Source of the DNA: Rhodanobacter fulvus Jip2 | Lineage (GTDB): Bacteria > Pseudomonadota > Gammaproteobacteria > Xanthomonadales > Rhodanobacteraceae | DNA length: 64,000 bases | Direction of reading: 5' to 3' | NCBI RefSeq assembly: GCF_000264315.1 | Contig: NZ_AJXU01000010.1 | Location: 1-64,000 of the forward strand | Shown here: piece after piece, positions 34,249 through 44,476 of the stretch | Layout: every line of letters begins with the position of its first letter | Position numbering within the stretch: position 1 is the first letter of the stretch | Made by a program: the position numbers and the translations under genes | The notes under the pieces: generated by a model | What the model was told of the DNA's origin: nothing | Databases searched by the model: none | What the model saw: the letters and a program-made list of their open reading frames with translations, nothing else

Positions 34249-35325
34249 TCAACTGGTATGCCGCAAATACCAGATCGTCGCCAGCACGCTCAGCAGCGCC
34301 ACCAGCAGCCAGCACAGCATGGGGAGCGTGTCGCTGCCCAGCCACAGCACCGTTGCCGTGGCGCTGACCACCAGCGTGCCCACCGCCAGCGACAGCGGAA
34401 AATCACGCTGGATCCCGCGGTGCCCTGACAGCATCAGGTAGGCACCCAGCGCGGCAAGAAACACGGCAAGCACCCGCCACAGGTAGATGAACGTGGGTGG
34501 CTCGGGCAGGCCGGGGAACATGTCCAGCAGCGAACGATCACCCACTTCCACTGCAAAGCCCTTGCCGTCGGTGGTCTTCGTCGCGGGCACCAGGCGATCG
34601 CCATCGATGCGCGCCACCACGGTCACCAGCTGCAGCGGAACCTCCTCCCAGCTCACCCGCAAATCACCGCGATGCGGGTCGCCGGGGTTGGCGCTGGTCA
34701 CGAGATAGCCGTTGTACGGCACGAAGGTGGCCGCGAGATTGGCCGGCAATGACTTCACGTCCGGCTCCACCCGCTGCACGCCAGGCAGCGCATGGAGGAG
34801 GCTGCGGTCCAGCGCGAAACCACCCAATTGCACCCGGTCGGCGTCGAACTGGCGTGCGGCGATCGGAAACGCGCCCGGGTTGGCATGTCCAGCCGGTCGC
34901 TCGAACTTGCTGGAATCGACCGGCTGATCCACCCAGTCCAATTCGTAGTCGGTATTGCCGCCGAAGCGAACCTCGCGCCACTGGAACATTTCCACGTGGC
35001 GGATCAGCACGGGCGTATCCCGGCGCAGGTTGAACTCCGGATCACGCGGCGCCACCACCACCCGCGGCACCCCGCTCAACCGCGCGAGATAACCGGCCTG
35101 GCCCGCTTGCGGCAGGGCGGATGCGCCCAGATCCACCAGCTGCCCGCCATGGCGGTTCATCGCTTCGCGATAGGTGATGATGCCGCGCTCGGTGGTCGCG
35201 GCCCAGCCAATGCCGGCCAGCAACAGCAGCGCACCCACCAGCCGCAACAGGCGCCCACGCATGGCGTCGTCCCACGCCGGCAGCATCAGCCCGGCGCCCG
35301 ATGCGGAACGAGCTGACGGAACCAT
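34249..35325 (-). CDS. TMEM43-family membrane protein
   Basis: The protein belongs to the TMEM43 (LUMA) family. An N-terminal membrane helix near residues 25-43 (LLRLVGALLLLAGIGWA) is followed by a large domain of about 200 residues. That domain contains the family landmarks RHVEMFQWREV, FERPAGHANPGAFPI, GDLRVSWEEVPLQLVTVVAR and GDRLVPATKT. Three or four membrane helices close the protein at the C-terminus (about 275-355). Its bacterial function is not established. At least three ATG codons could start it; the longest form (358 residues) is given and has no strong Shine-Dalgarno. Confidence 0.82.
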   Translation of the reverse strand: MVPSARSASGAGLMLPAWDDAMRGRLLRLVGALLLLAGIGWAATTERGIITYREAMNRHGGQLVDLGASALPQAGQAGYLARLSGVPRVVVAPRDPEFNLRRDTPVLIRHVEMFQWREVRFGGNTDYELDWVDQPVDSSKFERPAGHANPGAFPIAARQFDADRVQLGGFALDRSLLHALPGVQRVEPDVKSLPANLAATFVPYNGYLVTSANPGDPHRGDLRVSWEEVPLQLVTVVARIDGDRLVPATKTTDGKGFAVEVGDRSLLDMFPGLPEPPTFIYLWRVLAVFLAALGAYLMLSGHRGIQRDFPLSLAVGTLVVSATATVLWLGSDTLPMLCWLLVALLSVLATIWYLRHTS

Positions 35326-35510
35326 CCCCGGCGCGCACGTCGATGAACCACGCGCACCCGGACGCCTGTGGCGGTGATATTGCCTGCGGGCGGGACCGGT
35401 TCCTTCACAACTTGATACTCCACTGCCGCGTCACGGGACGATCGCCAACCAGATTGCCGGAGATGGCACCGCCGCGACCGCGCGCCCTGTCACAACCAGG
35501 CCACCTGCGC

Positions 35511-37253
35511 CTACCGCACCTTGCCGGACCCGGAGGGCCGGCGCGGATCGCTGGCGGCATCGAGCTTGTTGGTCCTATGGTCCCAGGTCACCACGTTCAT
35601 GAAGCCCCACGGCTTGCGGTCGTTCAAGGTGTAACCCATCGCGGTGAGGTCGGCGCTGGTCGCCTTGTCGAACATGCCCGGCTCCACGTCCACCACGTCG
35701 GGCAGGAACTGGTGATGGAAACGCTTGTGCGCCACGATCTGCTGCGCGCTTTCGCCGTCGATGAAATGCAGGATGCCTTCCAGCACCTGGGTGATGATGG
35801 TGGAACCGCCGGGCGAACCGATCACCGCGCTGCGATCGGCGCCGATCACCAGGCTCGGCGACATCGACGACAGCATCCTCTTGCCGCCCTTCGGCGCGTT
35901 CGCCGCGCTGCCCAGCAGGCCGTAGACGTTCGGCTTGTCCGGCACCAGCGCGAAGTCGTCCATCTCGTCGTTCAGCAGCACGCCGGTGCCTTCGGCCACG
36001 AAGGTGGAGCCCAGCACGTAGTTCACGGTGGAGGTCACCGCGGCCATGTTGCCGTCCTTGTCGATGATCGAGAAATGCGTGGTGTGCATGCCCGGATCGC
36101 GGACGGTTTCGTGCGGCAGCATCGACGACGGCGTGGCCTTGCCCGGCAGGATGCTCTGGCGCAGGCCATCCGCGTAGAACGGCGACAGCAGCATGTCCAG
36201 CGGCATCTTCACGAAGTCCGGGTCGCCCAGGTAATCGTTGTGGTCGCGGAACGCACGGCGCATCGCTTCCACGATCAGGTGCACGCGATGGGCCTGGTCG
36301 AGCTTGTCCAGCTCGAAGCCGGAAAGGATGTTGAGGATCTCGGCGATCGCCACGCCGCCGGACGACGGCGGCGGCGCCGTGATGATGCGATACCCGCGGT
36401 AATCGACGCTGATCGGCTCGCGTTCCTTGGCCTGGTAGCTTTCAAGATCGGCCAGGCTCCAGTTGCCACCGGCGGCGCGCACCGCGTCCACCAGTTTCTT
36501 CGCCGTCGGGCCGCGATAGAAGCCGTCGTTGCCATGCGCGGCAATCGCTTCCAGCGTCTTCGCTTGGTCAGGGTCGCGCCACAGCTTTCCTTCCACCGGC
36601 GGCTTGCCATCGGGCAGGAATTTGGCCGCCGAAGCGGGCCAGCGCCGCAAATCCTTCTGCTGCCCCGCGATCGCCTCGCGCAGCCGCGGGTCAGGCTTGA
36701 AGCCGTCGCGGGCCAGCCGGATCGCAGGCGCCAGCGACTGGGCCAGCGACAGCTTTCCATAACGTTCGGCGATCAGCACCAGACCGGCCGGCTCGCCGGG
36801 AATGCCCGCCGAAAGCGGGCCCTTCAAGGCCGCATCGCGGTTGGGCGTGCCGTCGGGGTTGAGGTAATCCTTGGGGTCGACGGCCGCGGGCGCCGTCTCG
36901 CGCGCGTCGATGAAAACGTTGTGGCCATCCTTCGCCCGGTGCAGCACGGCCATGAAGCCGCCGCCGATGCCCGAACTTTCCGGCTCCACCACCGACAGGG
37001 TGGACGCCACCGCCACCGCGGCATCGAACGCGTTGCCACCCTTGGACAGGATCTCCAGCCCCGCATCGGTCGCCAGGAAATTCGCGCTGGCGACGGCGGA
37101 ATGCCCCGGGTGCTGGGCCGGTTGCGCCACCACCGGGGTTTTCGCCGGCGCCGTTCGGGGCGCGCCATCGGCGGCCAGCGCCACGCCGCAGGTGAACAGC
37201 AGGCTGGCCAGAAAGGCGCGTCCCGGCAGCGCGGACCAACGCGAAAAAATCAT
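35511..37253 (-). CDS. ggt: Gamma-glutamyltransferase
   Basis: This periplasmic enzyme cleaves or transfers the gamma-glutamyl group of glutathione. The 580-residue precursor has a signal peptide (FLASLLFTCGVALA), the N-terminal domain with ASANFLATDAGLEILSKGGN, ESSGIGGGFM and the substrate-binding ETAPAAVDPKDY. The autocleavage site with the catalytic Thr lies in GMHTTHFSIIDKDGNMAAVT, and SPGGSTIITQVLEGILHFID follows. All are typical of the Ntn-hydrolase GGT family. Its ATG overlaps the ferredoxin stop by four bases. Confidence 0.96.
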   Translation of the reverse strand: MIFSRWSALPGRAFLASLLFTCGVALAADGAPRTAPAKTPVVAQPAQHPGHSAVASANFLATDAGLEILSKGGNAFDAAVAVASTLSVVEPESSGIGGGFMAVLHRAKDGHNVFIDARETAPAAVDPKDYLNPDGTPNRDAALKGPLSAGIPGEPAGLVLIAERYGKLSLAQSLAPAIRLARDGFKPDPRLREAIAGQQKDLRRWPASAAKFLPDGKPPVEGKLWRDPDQAKTLEAIAAHGNDGFYRGPTAKKLVDAVRAAGGNWSLADLESYQAKEREPISVDYRGYRIITAPPPSSGGVAIAEILNILSGFELDKLDQAHRVHLIVEAMRRAFRDHNDYLGDPDFVKMPLDMLLSPFYADGLRQSILPGKATPSSMLPHETVRDPGMHTTHFSIIDKDGNMAAVTSTVNYVLGSTFVAEGTGVLLNDEMDDFALVPDKPNVYGLLGSAANAPKGGKRMLSSMSPSLVIGADRSAVIGSPGGSTIITQVLEGILHFIDGESAQQIVAHKRFHHQFLPDVVDVEPGMFDKATSADLTAMGYTLNDRKPWGFMNVVTWDHRTNKLDAASDPRRPSGSGKVR

Positions 37254-37510
37254 GCGGCAGGCTCCATCGCCATCAGCTGGCGATACTTGAGATCGAGTTG
37301 ATCATGCGACTCGATGTGCTCAGGGTCGATGATGATGCACTCGACCGGGCAGACCACCATGCACTGCGGTTCGTCGTGGTGGCCCACGCACTCGGTGCAC
37401 AAGGCCGGGTCGATCACGTAGAACTGTTCGCCCAGCGAGATCGCCTTGTTGGGGCAGGCCGGTTCGCAAACATCGCAATTGACGCAGGTGTCGAGGATTT
37501 TCAGGGACAT
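37250..37510 (-). CDS. YfhL-type 4Fe-4S dicluster ferredoxin
   Basis: The 86-residue ferredoxin carries two cluster motifs: CVNCDVCEPACP at residues 9-20 and a second set CTECVGHHDEPQCMVVCPVEC, which has the longer spacing typical of the YfhL/FdxN-like group. It would act as a cytoplasmic electron carrier; its partner is not known. In many gammaproteobacteria this gene follows coaD, as it nearly does here, with one small lipoprotein gene between. It is translationally coupled to ggt. Confidence 0.92.
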   Translation of the reverse strand: MSLKILDTCVNCDVCEPACPNKAISLGEQFYVIDPALCTECVGHHDEPQCMVVCPVECIIIDPEHIESHDQLDLKYRQLMAMEPAA

Positions 37511-37611
37511 GATGGCAAGCGAGGAGTGAGTGAAGAAGAGTGAGAAAGCAAGAGCCGCCGCCTATCCGGCTTTACCCCCGCACCTCGCTCCTCACCACTC
37601 ACTCCCGGTAT

Positions 37612-38731
<1,120 letters not shown>

Positions 38732-38792
38732 TTAACGGATGCACCGGCGGCATGGCGCGACGCGCCCGCTCCGCCCAGCCGCGGCATGCCGG

Positions 38793-39371
38793 TCAGGTGC
38801 GCCGATAGAGCGCCCCGCGCGCATCGCCGGCATGGCTCTCCCGTTGCAGTTGCCAGTTCGGCGGCAGGGTCAGCGTCACCGTCCGCGGCGATTCCACGTA
38901 GATCAATGCCGCCGTGGCCAGCCAGCCACCTTGTTCCAGCTGCTGCGCCAGCGCTTTCCACAACCCCAACGCAAACGGCGGGTCCAGCAGGACCAGATCG
39001 TGCGGCCGCCCTGCCCCGCGCAGGAAAGCCTCCGCATCCATTGCCGCCACCGCGCCATCAGCCTGCTTGAGCCGGGCGAGATTCTGCTCGATCGCCCGCG
39101 CCACCCGCGCCTCGCGCTCGACGAACTGCACGCTGGCCGCACCGCGCGACAAGGCCTCGATGCCCAGCGCGCCCGTACCCGCGCACAGATCCAGCACGCG
39201 CGCCCCGCTGATGATGGGCGCCAGCCAGTTGAACAGGGTCTCCCGCAGCCGCTCGGCCGTGGGTCGCAGGCCCGGCATGTCCGCCACATCGAGCCGCGAA
39301 TTGCGCAGGCTGCCGCCGATGATGCGGATGCGGCCGGGAGCGCCGTGCCGGGCGGTGCTCACAAGCACCAC
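38793..39371 (-). CDS. rsmD: 16S rRNA (guanine966-N2)-methyltransferase RsmD
   Basis: RsmD methylates G966 of 16S rRNA. The 192-residue protein has the N-terminal GRIRIIGGSLRNSRLDVAD, PGLRPTAERLRETLFNWLAP, the SAM-binding motif VLDLCAGTGALGIEALSRGA, and the catalytic-type motif LVLLDPPFALGLW. The start appears to be a GTG at 39371; a GTG three codons later is also possible. It is divergent from ftsY, with a 101-base shared gap. Confidence 0.95.
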   Translation of the reverse strand: MVLVSTARHGAPGRIRIIGGSLRNSRLDVADMPGLRPTAERLRETLFNWLAPIISGARVLDLCAGTGALGIEALSRGAASVQFVEREARVARAIEQNLARLKQADGAVAAMDAEAFLRGAGRPHDLVLLDPPFALGLWKALAQQLEQGGWLATAALIYVESPRTVTLTLPPNWQLQRESHAGDARGALYRRT

Positions 39372-39472
39372 CCATCGCCGCGGCGGGCACGCGGGACGGC
39401 CGAAACATCCTCAGCGGGCAGTACAGGTTGGGGTGATAGCATGCCGCCCATTGTCTTTGAATCGCGCCCGCA

Positions 39473-40597
39473 ATGCTCAAATTCTGGAAGAAAAAGCCGA
39501 CCGAAACCGCATCGGCCACAACGGAGGACGCGCAGGAGCCGCAGCTCGACACCAAGGCCGATGTCGCCGCCCCCGAAAGCCCCCCGCAGGGTTTGCCGGT
39601 GGCGCTGACCGAGGCGCCCACACCCCACGAACAAGCTCCCGCCGCGGAAACGGCCGTGGCCGCCAGCGCCGAGGCGCCGGCCAGACGCGGCTGGCGCGAG
39701 CGCCTGGCGGGCAACGCGTTCGCCCGCAGCCTCGGCACCTTGTTCGTGCGCAACCCCAAGCTCGACGACGACCTGCTGGATGAGCTGGAAACCACGCTGA
39801 TCACCGCTGACGTGGGCGTTGAAGCCAGTACCGCGCTGGTGGAAGCCCTGCGCAAGCGCATGCACAAGCGCGAATTCGCCGATGCGCCAGCGCTGCTCGA
39901 CGCGCTGCGCCAGGCGCTGGTCGCGCTGTTGCAGCCCGTCGAGAAACCGCTGCAGGTATCGGGCAGGCAGCCCTTCGTGGTGCTGGTGGTGGGCATCAAC
40001 GGCGCCGGCAAGACCACCACCATCGGCAAGCTGGCGCGGCGCTGGAGCGACGAGCGGCACGCGGTGATGCTGGCCGCTGGCGACACCTTCCGCGCAGCGG
40101 CGGTGGAGCAACTGAAAACCTGGGGCGAGCGCAACCGGGTGCCGGTCATCTCGCAAGGCCAGGATGCCGACGCGGCCAGCGTGATCTTCGACGCCCTGCA
40201 GGCAGCGCGTTCACGCGGCGCCGACGTGCTCATCGCCGACACCGCCGGCCGGCTGCATACCCAGGGCGGCTTGATGGACGAACTGGGCAAGATCGCCCGC
40301 GTGCTGAAGAAGATCGACGCCGAGGCGCCGCACGAGGTGCTGATGGTGATCGACGGCACCACCGGCCAGAACGCGGTCAACCAGGTGCGCCAGTTCCGCG
40401 AGATCGTGGGCGTCACCGGCCTGGTGGTGACCAAGCTCGATGGCACCGCCAAGGGCGGCGTGGTGTTTGCCCTGGCGCGCGAGTTCGGGTTGCCCATCCG
40501 CTTCGTCGGGCTGGGCGAAAGTGCCACCGACCTGCGCACCTTCGACGCCCAGGCCTATGTCGACGGCCTGCTGCCGGCCAGCCTCGGTCGTGATTGA
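39473..40597 (+). CDS. ftsY: Signal recognition particle receptor FtsY
   Basis: FtsY is the membrane-associated SRP receptor GTPase. Residues 1-75 form the acidic, variable A domain that associates with membranes. The NG domain follows, with GINGAGKTTTIGKLARRW (G1), AAGDTFRAAAVEQLKTWGER, IADTAGRLHTQGGLMDELGK, and VVTKLDGTAKGGVVFALARE. The C-terminus has GLGESATDLRTFDAQAYVDG. At 374 residues it is normal. Its partner Ffh is encoded at the far end of this window. Confidence 0.97.
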   Translation: MLKFWKKKPTETASATTEDAQEPQLDTKADVAAPESPPQGLPVALTEAPTPHEQAPAAETAVAASAEAPARRGWRERLAGNAFARSLGTLFVRNPKLDDDLLDELETTLITADVGVEASTALVEALRKRMHKREFADAPALLDALRQALVALLQPVEKPLQVSGRQPFVVLVVGINGAGKTTTIGKLARRWSDERHAVMLAAGDTFRAAAVEQLKTWGERNRVPVISQGQDADAASVIFDALQAARSRGADVLIADTAGRLHTQGGLMDELGKIARVLKKIDAEAPHEVLMVIDGTTGQNAVNQVRQFREIVGVTGLVVTKLDGTAKGGVVFALAREFGLPIRFVGLGESATDLRTFDAQAYVDGLLPASLGRD

Positions 40598-40667
40598 GCC
40601 GGCGTCCATCCGGAGCAGCCAGCGCCACGTGCGGATGGCGGCGACCTTGGCGGCGCGAGGCTGAGCG

Positions 40668-41750
40668 ATGAGCCCACGGTTGCGACGAATACTTGCGATC
40701 GTCGGCGCCACCGCCCTGGCGGCGTTGCTGCTGCTGGCGGGGTCGGTCTATTTCCTGCTGCAACCGGACCGCTTCACCGCGATGCTGCAGAACCAGGCCG
40801 CCAACGCAGGGCTGGAGCTCAACCTTTCGCGCCCGGCCAGTCCATCGCTGTTCCCGCGCCCGGCGCTGGACCTGCACGGCATCACCATCAATGCGCAAGG
40901 GGCCAACCGCCCCATCCTGCTGGCCTCCGGCGGGCGGCTGGCACTGCCCTGGCGCACCCTGCTCGGCGGCCCCACGGTCATCACCCGGCTGGAGATCAAC
41001 TCGCCCCGCGTGGATCTGGATGCACTGCAAGCCTGGATCAACGCGCTGCCCGCGCGCGGCCAGGACACGCCGCCGGACATCCCGCGCATCGACACCGGCG
41101 TCAGCATCGATCACGGCAGCGTGGTGCGCGGCGATCAGTTGCTGCTGGGCAATCTTTCGCTGGAAGCGGGCAGCCTCGCGTCCGGCGTGCCGTTTCCGCT
41201 CAGCGTCTCCGCCAACACCGCCGACGGCATGCCGCTTCAGCTGCGCCTCTCCGCCACGCCGCGCATCCAGGGCAACGCGCTGCAACTGGAAAACATCGCC
41301 CTGTATCTCTCGCAAGGCGCCGCCACCCACATGCAACTGGCCGGTAGCGCACGCTGGCATGGCGCCGCCGATGCGGCCGCCAGCCTCACCGGAACACTCG
41401 ACCATGCGACGGCCGGGCAATACGCGATTTCGCTGGCGTTGACCCCCGCCGACCAGAGCAAACCGCTGCTGCTTTCGCTGAAGCTCGACGGCCCCGACAA
41501 CCACGCCGACCTGCGGCTGCCACCGCTCGCGCTGGCGCGCTGGTGGGGCCACGTGGGCAGCGGCGACAACACCCAGCTGACCGTACCGCCGGGAAGCGGC
41601 CACGCCGACATCGCGAAAATCGACATGGGTGGCATCACCATCGAAGGCCTCACATTGCGTGCCGGTGACGAAGTGCCCGCGACGGCCAGCGCCGCCGCTC
41701 CGGCGTCACCCGCCCCCGTGCAGGGAAAAAAGCCGGCGGTTTCCAGGTGA
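40668..41750 (+). CDS. AsmA-like membrane-anchored protein
   Basis: The 360-residue protein has an N-terminal membrane anchor (ILAIVGATALAALLLLAGSVYFLL). A periplasmic beta-rich domain with AsmA-like blocks follows (DLHGITINAQGANRPILLAS and ITRLEINSPRVDLDALQAW). It ends in an Ala/Pro-rich tail. AsmA-family proteins act in envelope lipid transport; this short member is unassigned. Its stop overlaps the mutY GTG start by four bases, so the two are coupled. Confidence 0.78.
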   Translation: MSPRLRRILAIVGATALAALLLLAGSVYFLLQPDRFTAMLQNQAANAGLELNLSRPASPSLFPRPALDLHGITINAQGANRPILLASGGRLALPWRTLLGGPTVITRLEINSPRVDLDALQAWINALPARGQDTPPDIPRIDTGVSIDHGSVVRGDQLLLGNLSLEAGSLASGVPFPLSVSANTADGMPLQLRLSATPRIQGNALQLENIALYLSQGAATHMQLAGSARWHGAADAAASLTGTLDHATAGQYAISLALTPADQSKPLLLSLKLDGPDNHADLRLPPLALARWWGHVGSGDNTQLTVPPGSGHADIAKIDMGGITIEGLTLRAGDEVPATASAAAPASPAPVQGKKPAVSR

Positions 41751-42817
41751 CCCACAGCACGACCCGGCGCGCGCCGACCGTCGCGGCGCGCCTGCTGCGC
41801 TGGTTCGACCTGCATGGCCGCAAGGATCTGCCATGGCAGTCGGGCGATGCTCAGGGCCGCGATGCCTACCGCGTGTGGCTGTCGGAAATCATGCTGCAGC
41901 AGACCCAGGTCGCCACCGTCATCGGTTATTTCCAGCGCTTCACCGAGGCCTTGCCCACGCTGCGCGACCTGGCCACCGCGGACGAAGACACCGTGCTGGC
42001 ACTGTGGTCCGGCCTTGGCTATTACCGCCGCGCGCGCTTCCTGCACCGTGCCGCGCAGATCTGCGTCGATCAGCACGGCGGCGATCTGCCGCGCGATTTT
42101 GCCACCCTCAGCGCCCTGCCCGGCATCGGCCGCTCCACCGCCGGCGCGATCCTGGCGCAAGCCCATGGCCTGCGCTTCGCGATCCTCGACGGCAACGTGA
42201 AACGCGTACTGACCCGCTACCACGGCATCCACGGCCACCCCGGCCAGAGCGCAGTGGAAAAGCTGCTGTGGCAGCACGCCGAAAGCCACACGCCCACCAC
42301 GCGGCTGGCGGATTACACGCAAGCCATCATGGATCTGGGCGCCACGCTCTGCGTGCGCTCGCGCCCGCGCTGCGACGCCTGCCCACTGGCCGGCGACTGC
42401 GTTGCCTACCGCGACAACCTCACCGCGCAGCTACCCAGCCGCAAACCGTCGAAAGCCCTGCCCACCCGCGCCACCGTGATGCTGGTGCTGCGCGACCACG
42501 ATGGCCGCGTGCTGCTGGAACGGCGCGGCCCGCAAGGCGTCTGGTCTGGCCTGTGGAGCCTGCCCGAAGCCGCCAGCACCGACGACGCCTGGCGCCTCGC
42601 GCAACGGCACGCACGGATCGACGACGCCCAGGCCCTGTCCCCCTTCACCCACGTCTTCAGCCACTACCGCCTCGCGATCGAACCGCTATTGTTCGATCGG
42701 ACGACAGCGCACGCCGCCGTCGCCGATAATCCCGACCTGCGCTGGTGCAGCGCCACCGAATTGGCCGCGCTCGGCCTGCCGGCACCGGTTCGCACCCTGC
42801 TGCAGAACACCGCGTAG
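41747..42817 (+). CDS. mutY: A/G-specific adenine glycosylase MutY
   Basis: MutY removes adenine opposite 8-oxoguanine. The 356-residue protein has the helix-hairpin-helix LPGIGRSTAGAIL, the catalytic Glu in SEIMLQQTQVATVI, and the Asp in ILDGNVKRVLTRY. The 4Fe-4S cysteines are spaced C-x6-C-x2-C-x5-C (ATLCVRSRPRCDACPLAGDC). A Nudix-like C-terminal domain recognises 8-oxoG (LLERRGPQGVWSGLWSLPEA). Translation starts at a GTG coupled to the preceding gene. Confidence 0.97.
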   Translation: MTHSTTRRAPTVAARLLRWFDLHGRKDLPWQSGDAQGRDAYRVWLSEIMLQQTQVATVIGYFQRFTEALPTLRDLATADEDTVLALWSGLGYYRRARFLHRAAQICVDQHGGDLPRDFATLSALPGIGRSTAGAILAQAHGLRFAILDGNVKRVLTRYHGIHGHPGQSAVEKLLWQHAESHTPTTRLADYTQAIMDLGATLCVRSRPRCDACPLAGDCVAYRDNLTAQLPSRKPSKALPTRATVMLVLRDHDGRVLLERRGPQGVWSGLWSLPEAASTDDAWRLAQRHARIDDAQALSPFTHVFSHYRLAIEPLLFDRTTAHAAVADNPDLRWCSATELAALGLPAPVRTLLQNTA

Positions 42818-42906
42818 ACGCGCATCCGTGCGCGATGCGCTTGATGCCGATCAGGGCGCAACGCAGCGCACTCCCGCAAAATTCCGCGAAGCTTTCAGGA
42901 AACCCC

Positions 42907-43185
42907 ATGACCCGTACCATTCACTGCGCCAAGCTCGACGCCGACGCCGAAGGCCTCGACTTCGCCCCCTGGCCCGGCCCGCTGGGCCAGCGCATCTACG
43001 CCGAGATATCCAAGCCCGCGTGGCAGCAATGGCTGGCGCGCCAGACCATCCTCATCAACGAGTACCGGCTCAACCCGCTCGACGCCGAAGCGCGCAAGTA
43101 CCTGAGCGGGGAAATGGAGAAATTCCTGTTCGGCGGCGAGTCCGCCATGCCGCCCGGCTTCGTCCCGTCCGACACGGAGTCTTGA
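42907..43185 (+). CDS. yggX: Probable Fe(2+)-trafficking protein YggX
   Basis: YggX protects iron-sulfur clusters from oxidation. The 92-residue protein has the family start MTRTIHCAKL with the conserved Cys. GLDFAPWPGPLGQRIYAEIS, KPAWQQWLARQTILINEYRL and a C-terminal FLFGGESAMPPGF follow. A start at 42907 after AGGAAA is used; the longer open frame upstream lacks support. The mutY-yggX pairing is common in gammaproteobacteria and fits oxidative-damage control, since MutY holds a 4Fe-4S cluster. Confidence 0.96.
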   Translation: MTRTIHCAKLDADAEGLDFAPWPGPLGQRIYAEISKPAWQQWLARQTILINEYRLNPLDAEARKYLSGEMEKFLFGGESAMPPGFVPSDTES

Positions 43186-43267
43186 CGAAAACCCGCGCAT
43201 TCGGTCTAATGCGCGGCTCCCACGCATCATTGGCAACCGCACGGTTCGCCCATGGTTCCAGGTTTCC

Positions 43268-43343
43268 GGCCGGGTAGCTCAGTTGGTAGAGCAGGGGATT
43301 GAAAATCCCCGTGTCGGCGGTTCGATTCCGTCCCCGGCCACCA
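43268..43343 (+). tRNA. tRNA-Phe (GAA)
   Basis: A 76-base cloverleaf is visible. The acceptor stem is GGCCGGG paired with CCCGGCC, the D arm contains AGCTCAGTTGGTAGAGC, and the anticodon arm is GGGGA-TTGAAAA-TCCCC with anticodon GAA at 43301-43303. The T arm contains GGTTCGATTCC, and CCA is encoded at the 3' end. A terminator follows 10 bases later, so it is a single-gene unit. Confidence 0.98.
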
Positions 43344-43353
43344 TGCATGAGAA

Positions 43354-43383
43354 GGGCTCGCAGCGATGCGAGCCCTTTTCTTT
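43354..43383 (+). terminator. Rho-independent terminator of tRNA-Phe
   Basis: GGGCTCGCA and TGCGAGCCC form a perfect 9-base stem with loop GCGA, followed by TTTTCTTT. Confidence 0.92.
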
Positions 43384-43500
43384 GTGGGCTTGCAGGAATT
43401 CCACGGCGTTCCAAGGGCGGGCGCGCGCAGCGTGTCGAGGGCGTCTTCGCATCCTGCGGCTACCGCTTGCACCACGCCGGCCGATATTCGTGGGTCGGGA

Positions 43501-44004
43501 TCAGATCTGCTGATCGCGCTGCGGGTCGTTGCCGCTCTGGCTGCCGCCGGTGGTGGCATCGGAGTCGCGGTCTTGTCCCGGCACGCGCTCCGGTGCGTTT
43601 TTCGGGCCGCCGCGCGAACCGGCGATACCGCCTTCGTTCGGGGTGTCGGCGCCAGTGGCGCGTTCGGCGGGATCGCCGGGAATCGCGTGGCGGCGCTGGT
43701 CGCCCTGAGCGCCCAGGTCGGTACCGGTGCCCGGTTGCGCCGACGGCGGTGTGCCGGAACTGTCGGTCGCCTGGTGCCGGCCGTCGTCACCGGTCAAACC
43801 GTGGTGCGCGCGGTTGTCGCGTGTACGCTCGCCGCCTTCGTCCAGCGAGGGACCGGGGACGGAGACCGCGCCGCGCGGCGAGCCCGCGTGCGGGTTCACG
43901 TTTTCGCCAACTGCCGAGGCAGCCTTGGGGCCGATGCCGCCCTGGCTTTGCACGTTTTCGCCGGCGGTTCTGCGATCGTGGTCGTTACGGGCGTTGTCGT
44001 TCAT
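43501..44004 (-). CDS. Hydrophilic disordered protein, third of three
   Basis: I do not recognise a family. The ATG at 44004 follows AGGAG at good spacing and gives 167 residues. The protein has no Phe, Trp, Tyr or Cys and is dominated by Gly, Asp, Arg, Pro, Ser, Thr and Gln (for example NDNARNDHDRRTAGENV). It has no signal peptide or membrane segment. Such composition predicts a disordered, highly soluble protein of the hydrophilin kind; function is unknown. It lies 52 bases after the second gene of the triplet. Confidence 0.6.
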   Translation of the reverse strand: MNDNARNDHDRRTAGENVQSQGGIGPKAASAVGENVNPHAGSPRGAVSVPGPSLDEGGERTRDNRAHHGLTGDDGRHQATDSSGTPPSAQPGTGTDLGAQGDQRRHAIPGDPAERATGADTPNEGGIAGSRGGPKNAPERVPGQDRDSDATTGGSQSGNDPQRDQQI

Positions 44005-44056
44005 CTGGGGCTCCTGCGCGCTGGGGCTCCTGCGCGGATGTATCGAGGGTGGCGCA

Positions 44057-44461
44057 CTACGGGTTCCGCCCTTTCGAATCGGGCGCAGAACCGGGCGCCG
44101 GATCGGCGGCGCCACGGCTGTCGGCGGGTGAGCGGCCGGCTTCGTCAGCCTTGCGCTCGGCGTCCTTCTGCGCGCGGTCCTGTCGGGTACCGCCGACCTG
44201 GTAGCTCGCTCCGACGCCGGACGCGGGCACCGAGCCGCCCACCGGCGGATTCAATGCGGCCTTGCCGCCGGGCGGTTGCAGACCGTGGTGTGGCGTGGCC
44301 TGGCCGGTGCCGCTTAGCCCGCCGAGGCCGCCTTGCGGCGCGGGCGTCGTCACGGCATCGGCGTGGAGGCCGTCGCCGCCTTGCCCGCGCTCGCCAGGTT
44401 GCGCGTGGTGCTGCGGTCGATCGTTCTGCGGTCGATCGTTACGGAGTCGATCGTTGGACAT
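44057..44461 (-). CDS. Hydrophilic disordered protein, second of three
   Basis: The 134-residue protein opens with tandem pentapeptides (NDRLR, NDRPQ, NDRPQ). It continues with Gly/Pro/Gln/Asp-rich sequence with one Tyr and no Trp, Phe or Cys. The C-terminal third is charged and Ala-rich (RQDRAQKDAERKADEAGRSP) and might form a helix. A GGAGCAAG Shine-Dalgarno supports the ATG. It starts 15 bases after the first gene of the triplet, which suggests an operon. Function unknown. Confidence 0.62.
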   Translation of the reverse strand: MSNDRLRNDRPQNDRPQHHAQPGERGQGGDGLHADAVTTPAPQGGLGGLSGTGQATPHHGLQPPGGKAALNPPVGGSVPASGVGASYQVGGTRQDRAQKDAERKADEAGRSPADSRGAADPAPGSAPDSKGRNP

Positions 44462-44476
44462 GGCTTGCTCCAGTGG

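Noticed and set aside
43268..43343. tRNA-Phe as the attachment site of a genomic island
   Set aside because: No integrase, no direct repeat of the tRNA 3' end and no phage genes are seen nearby.
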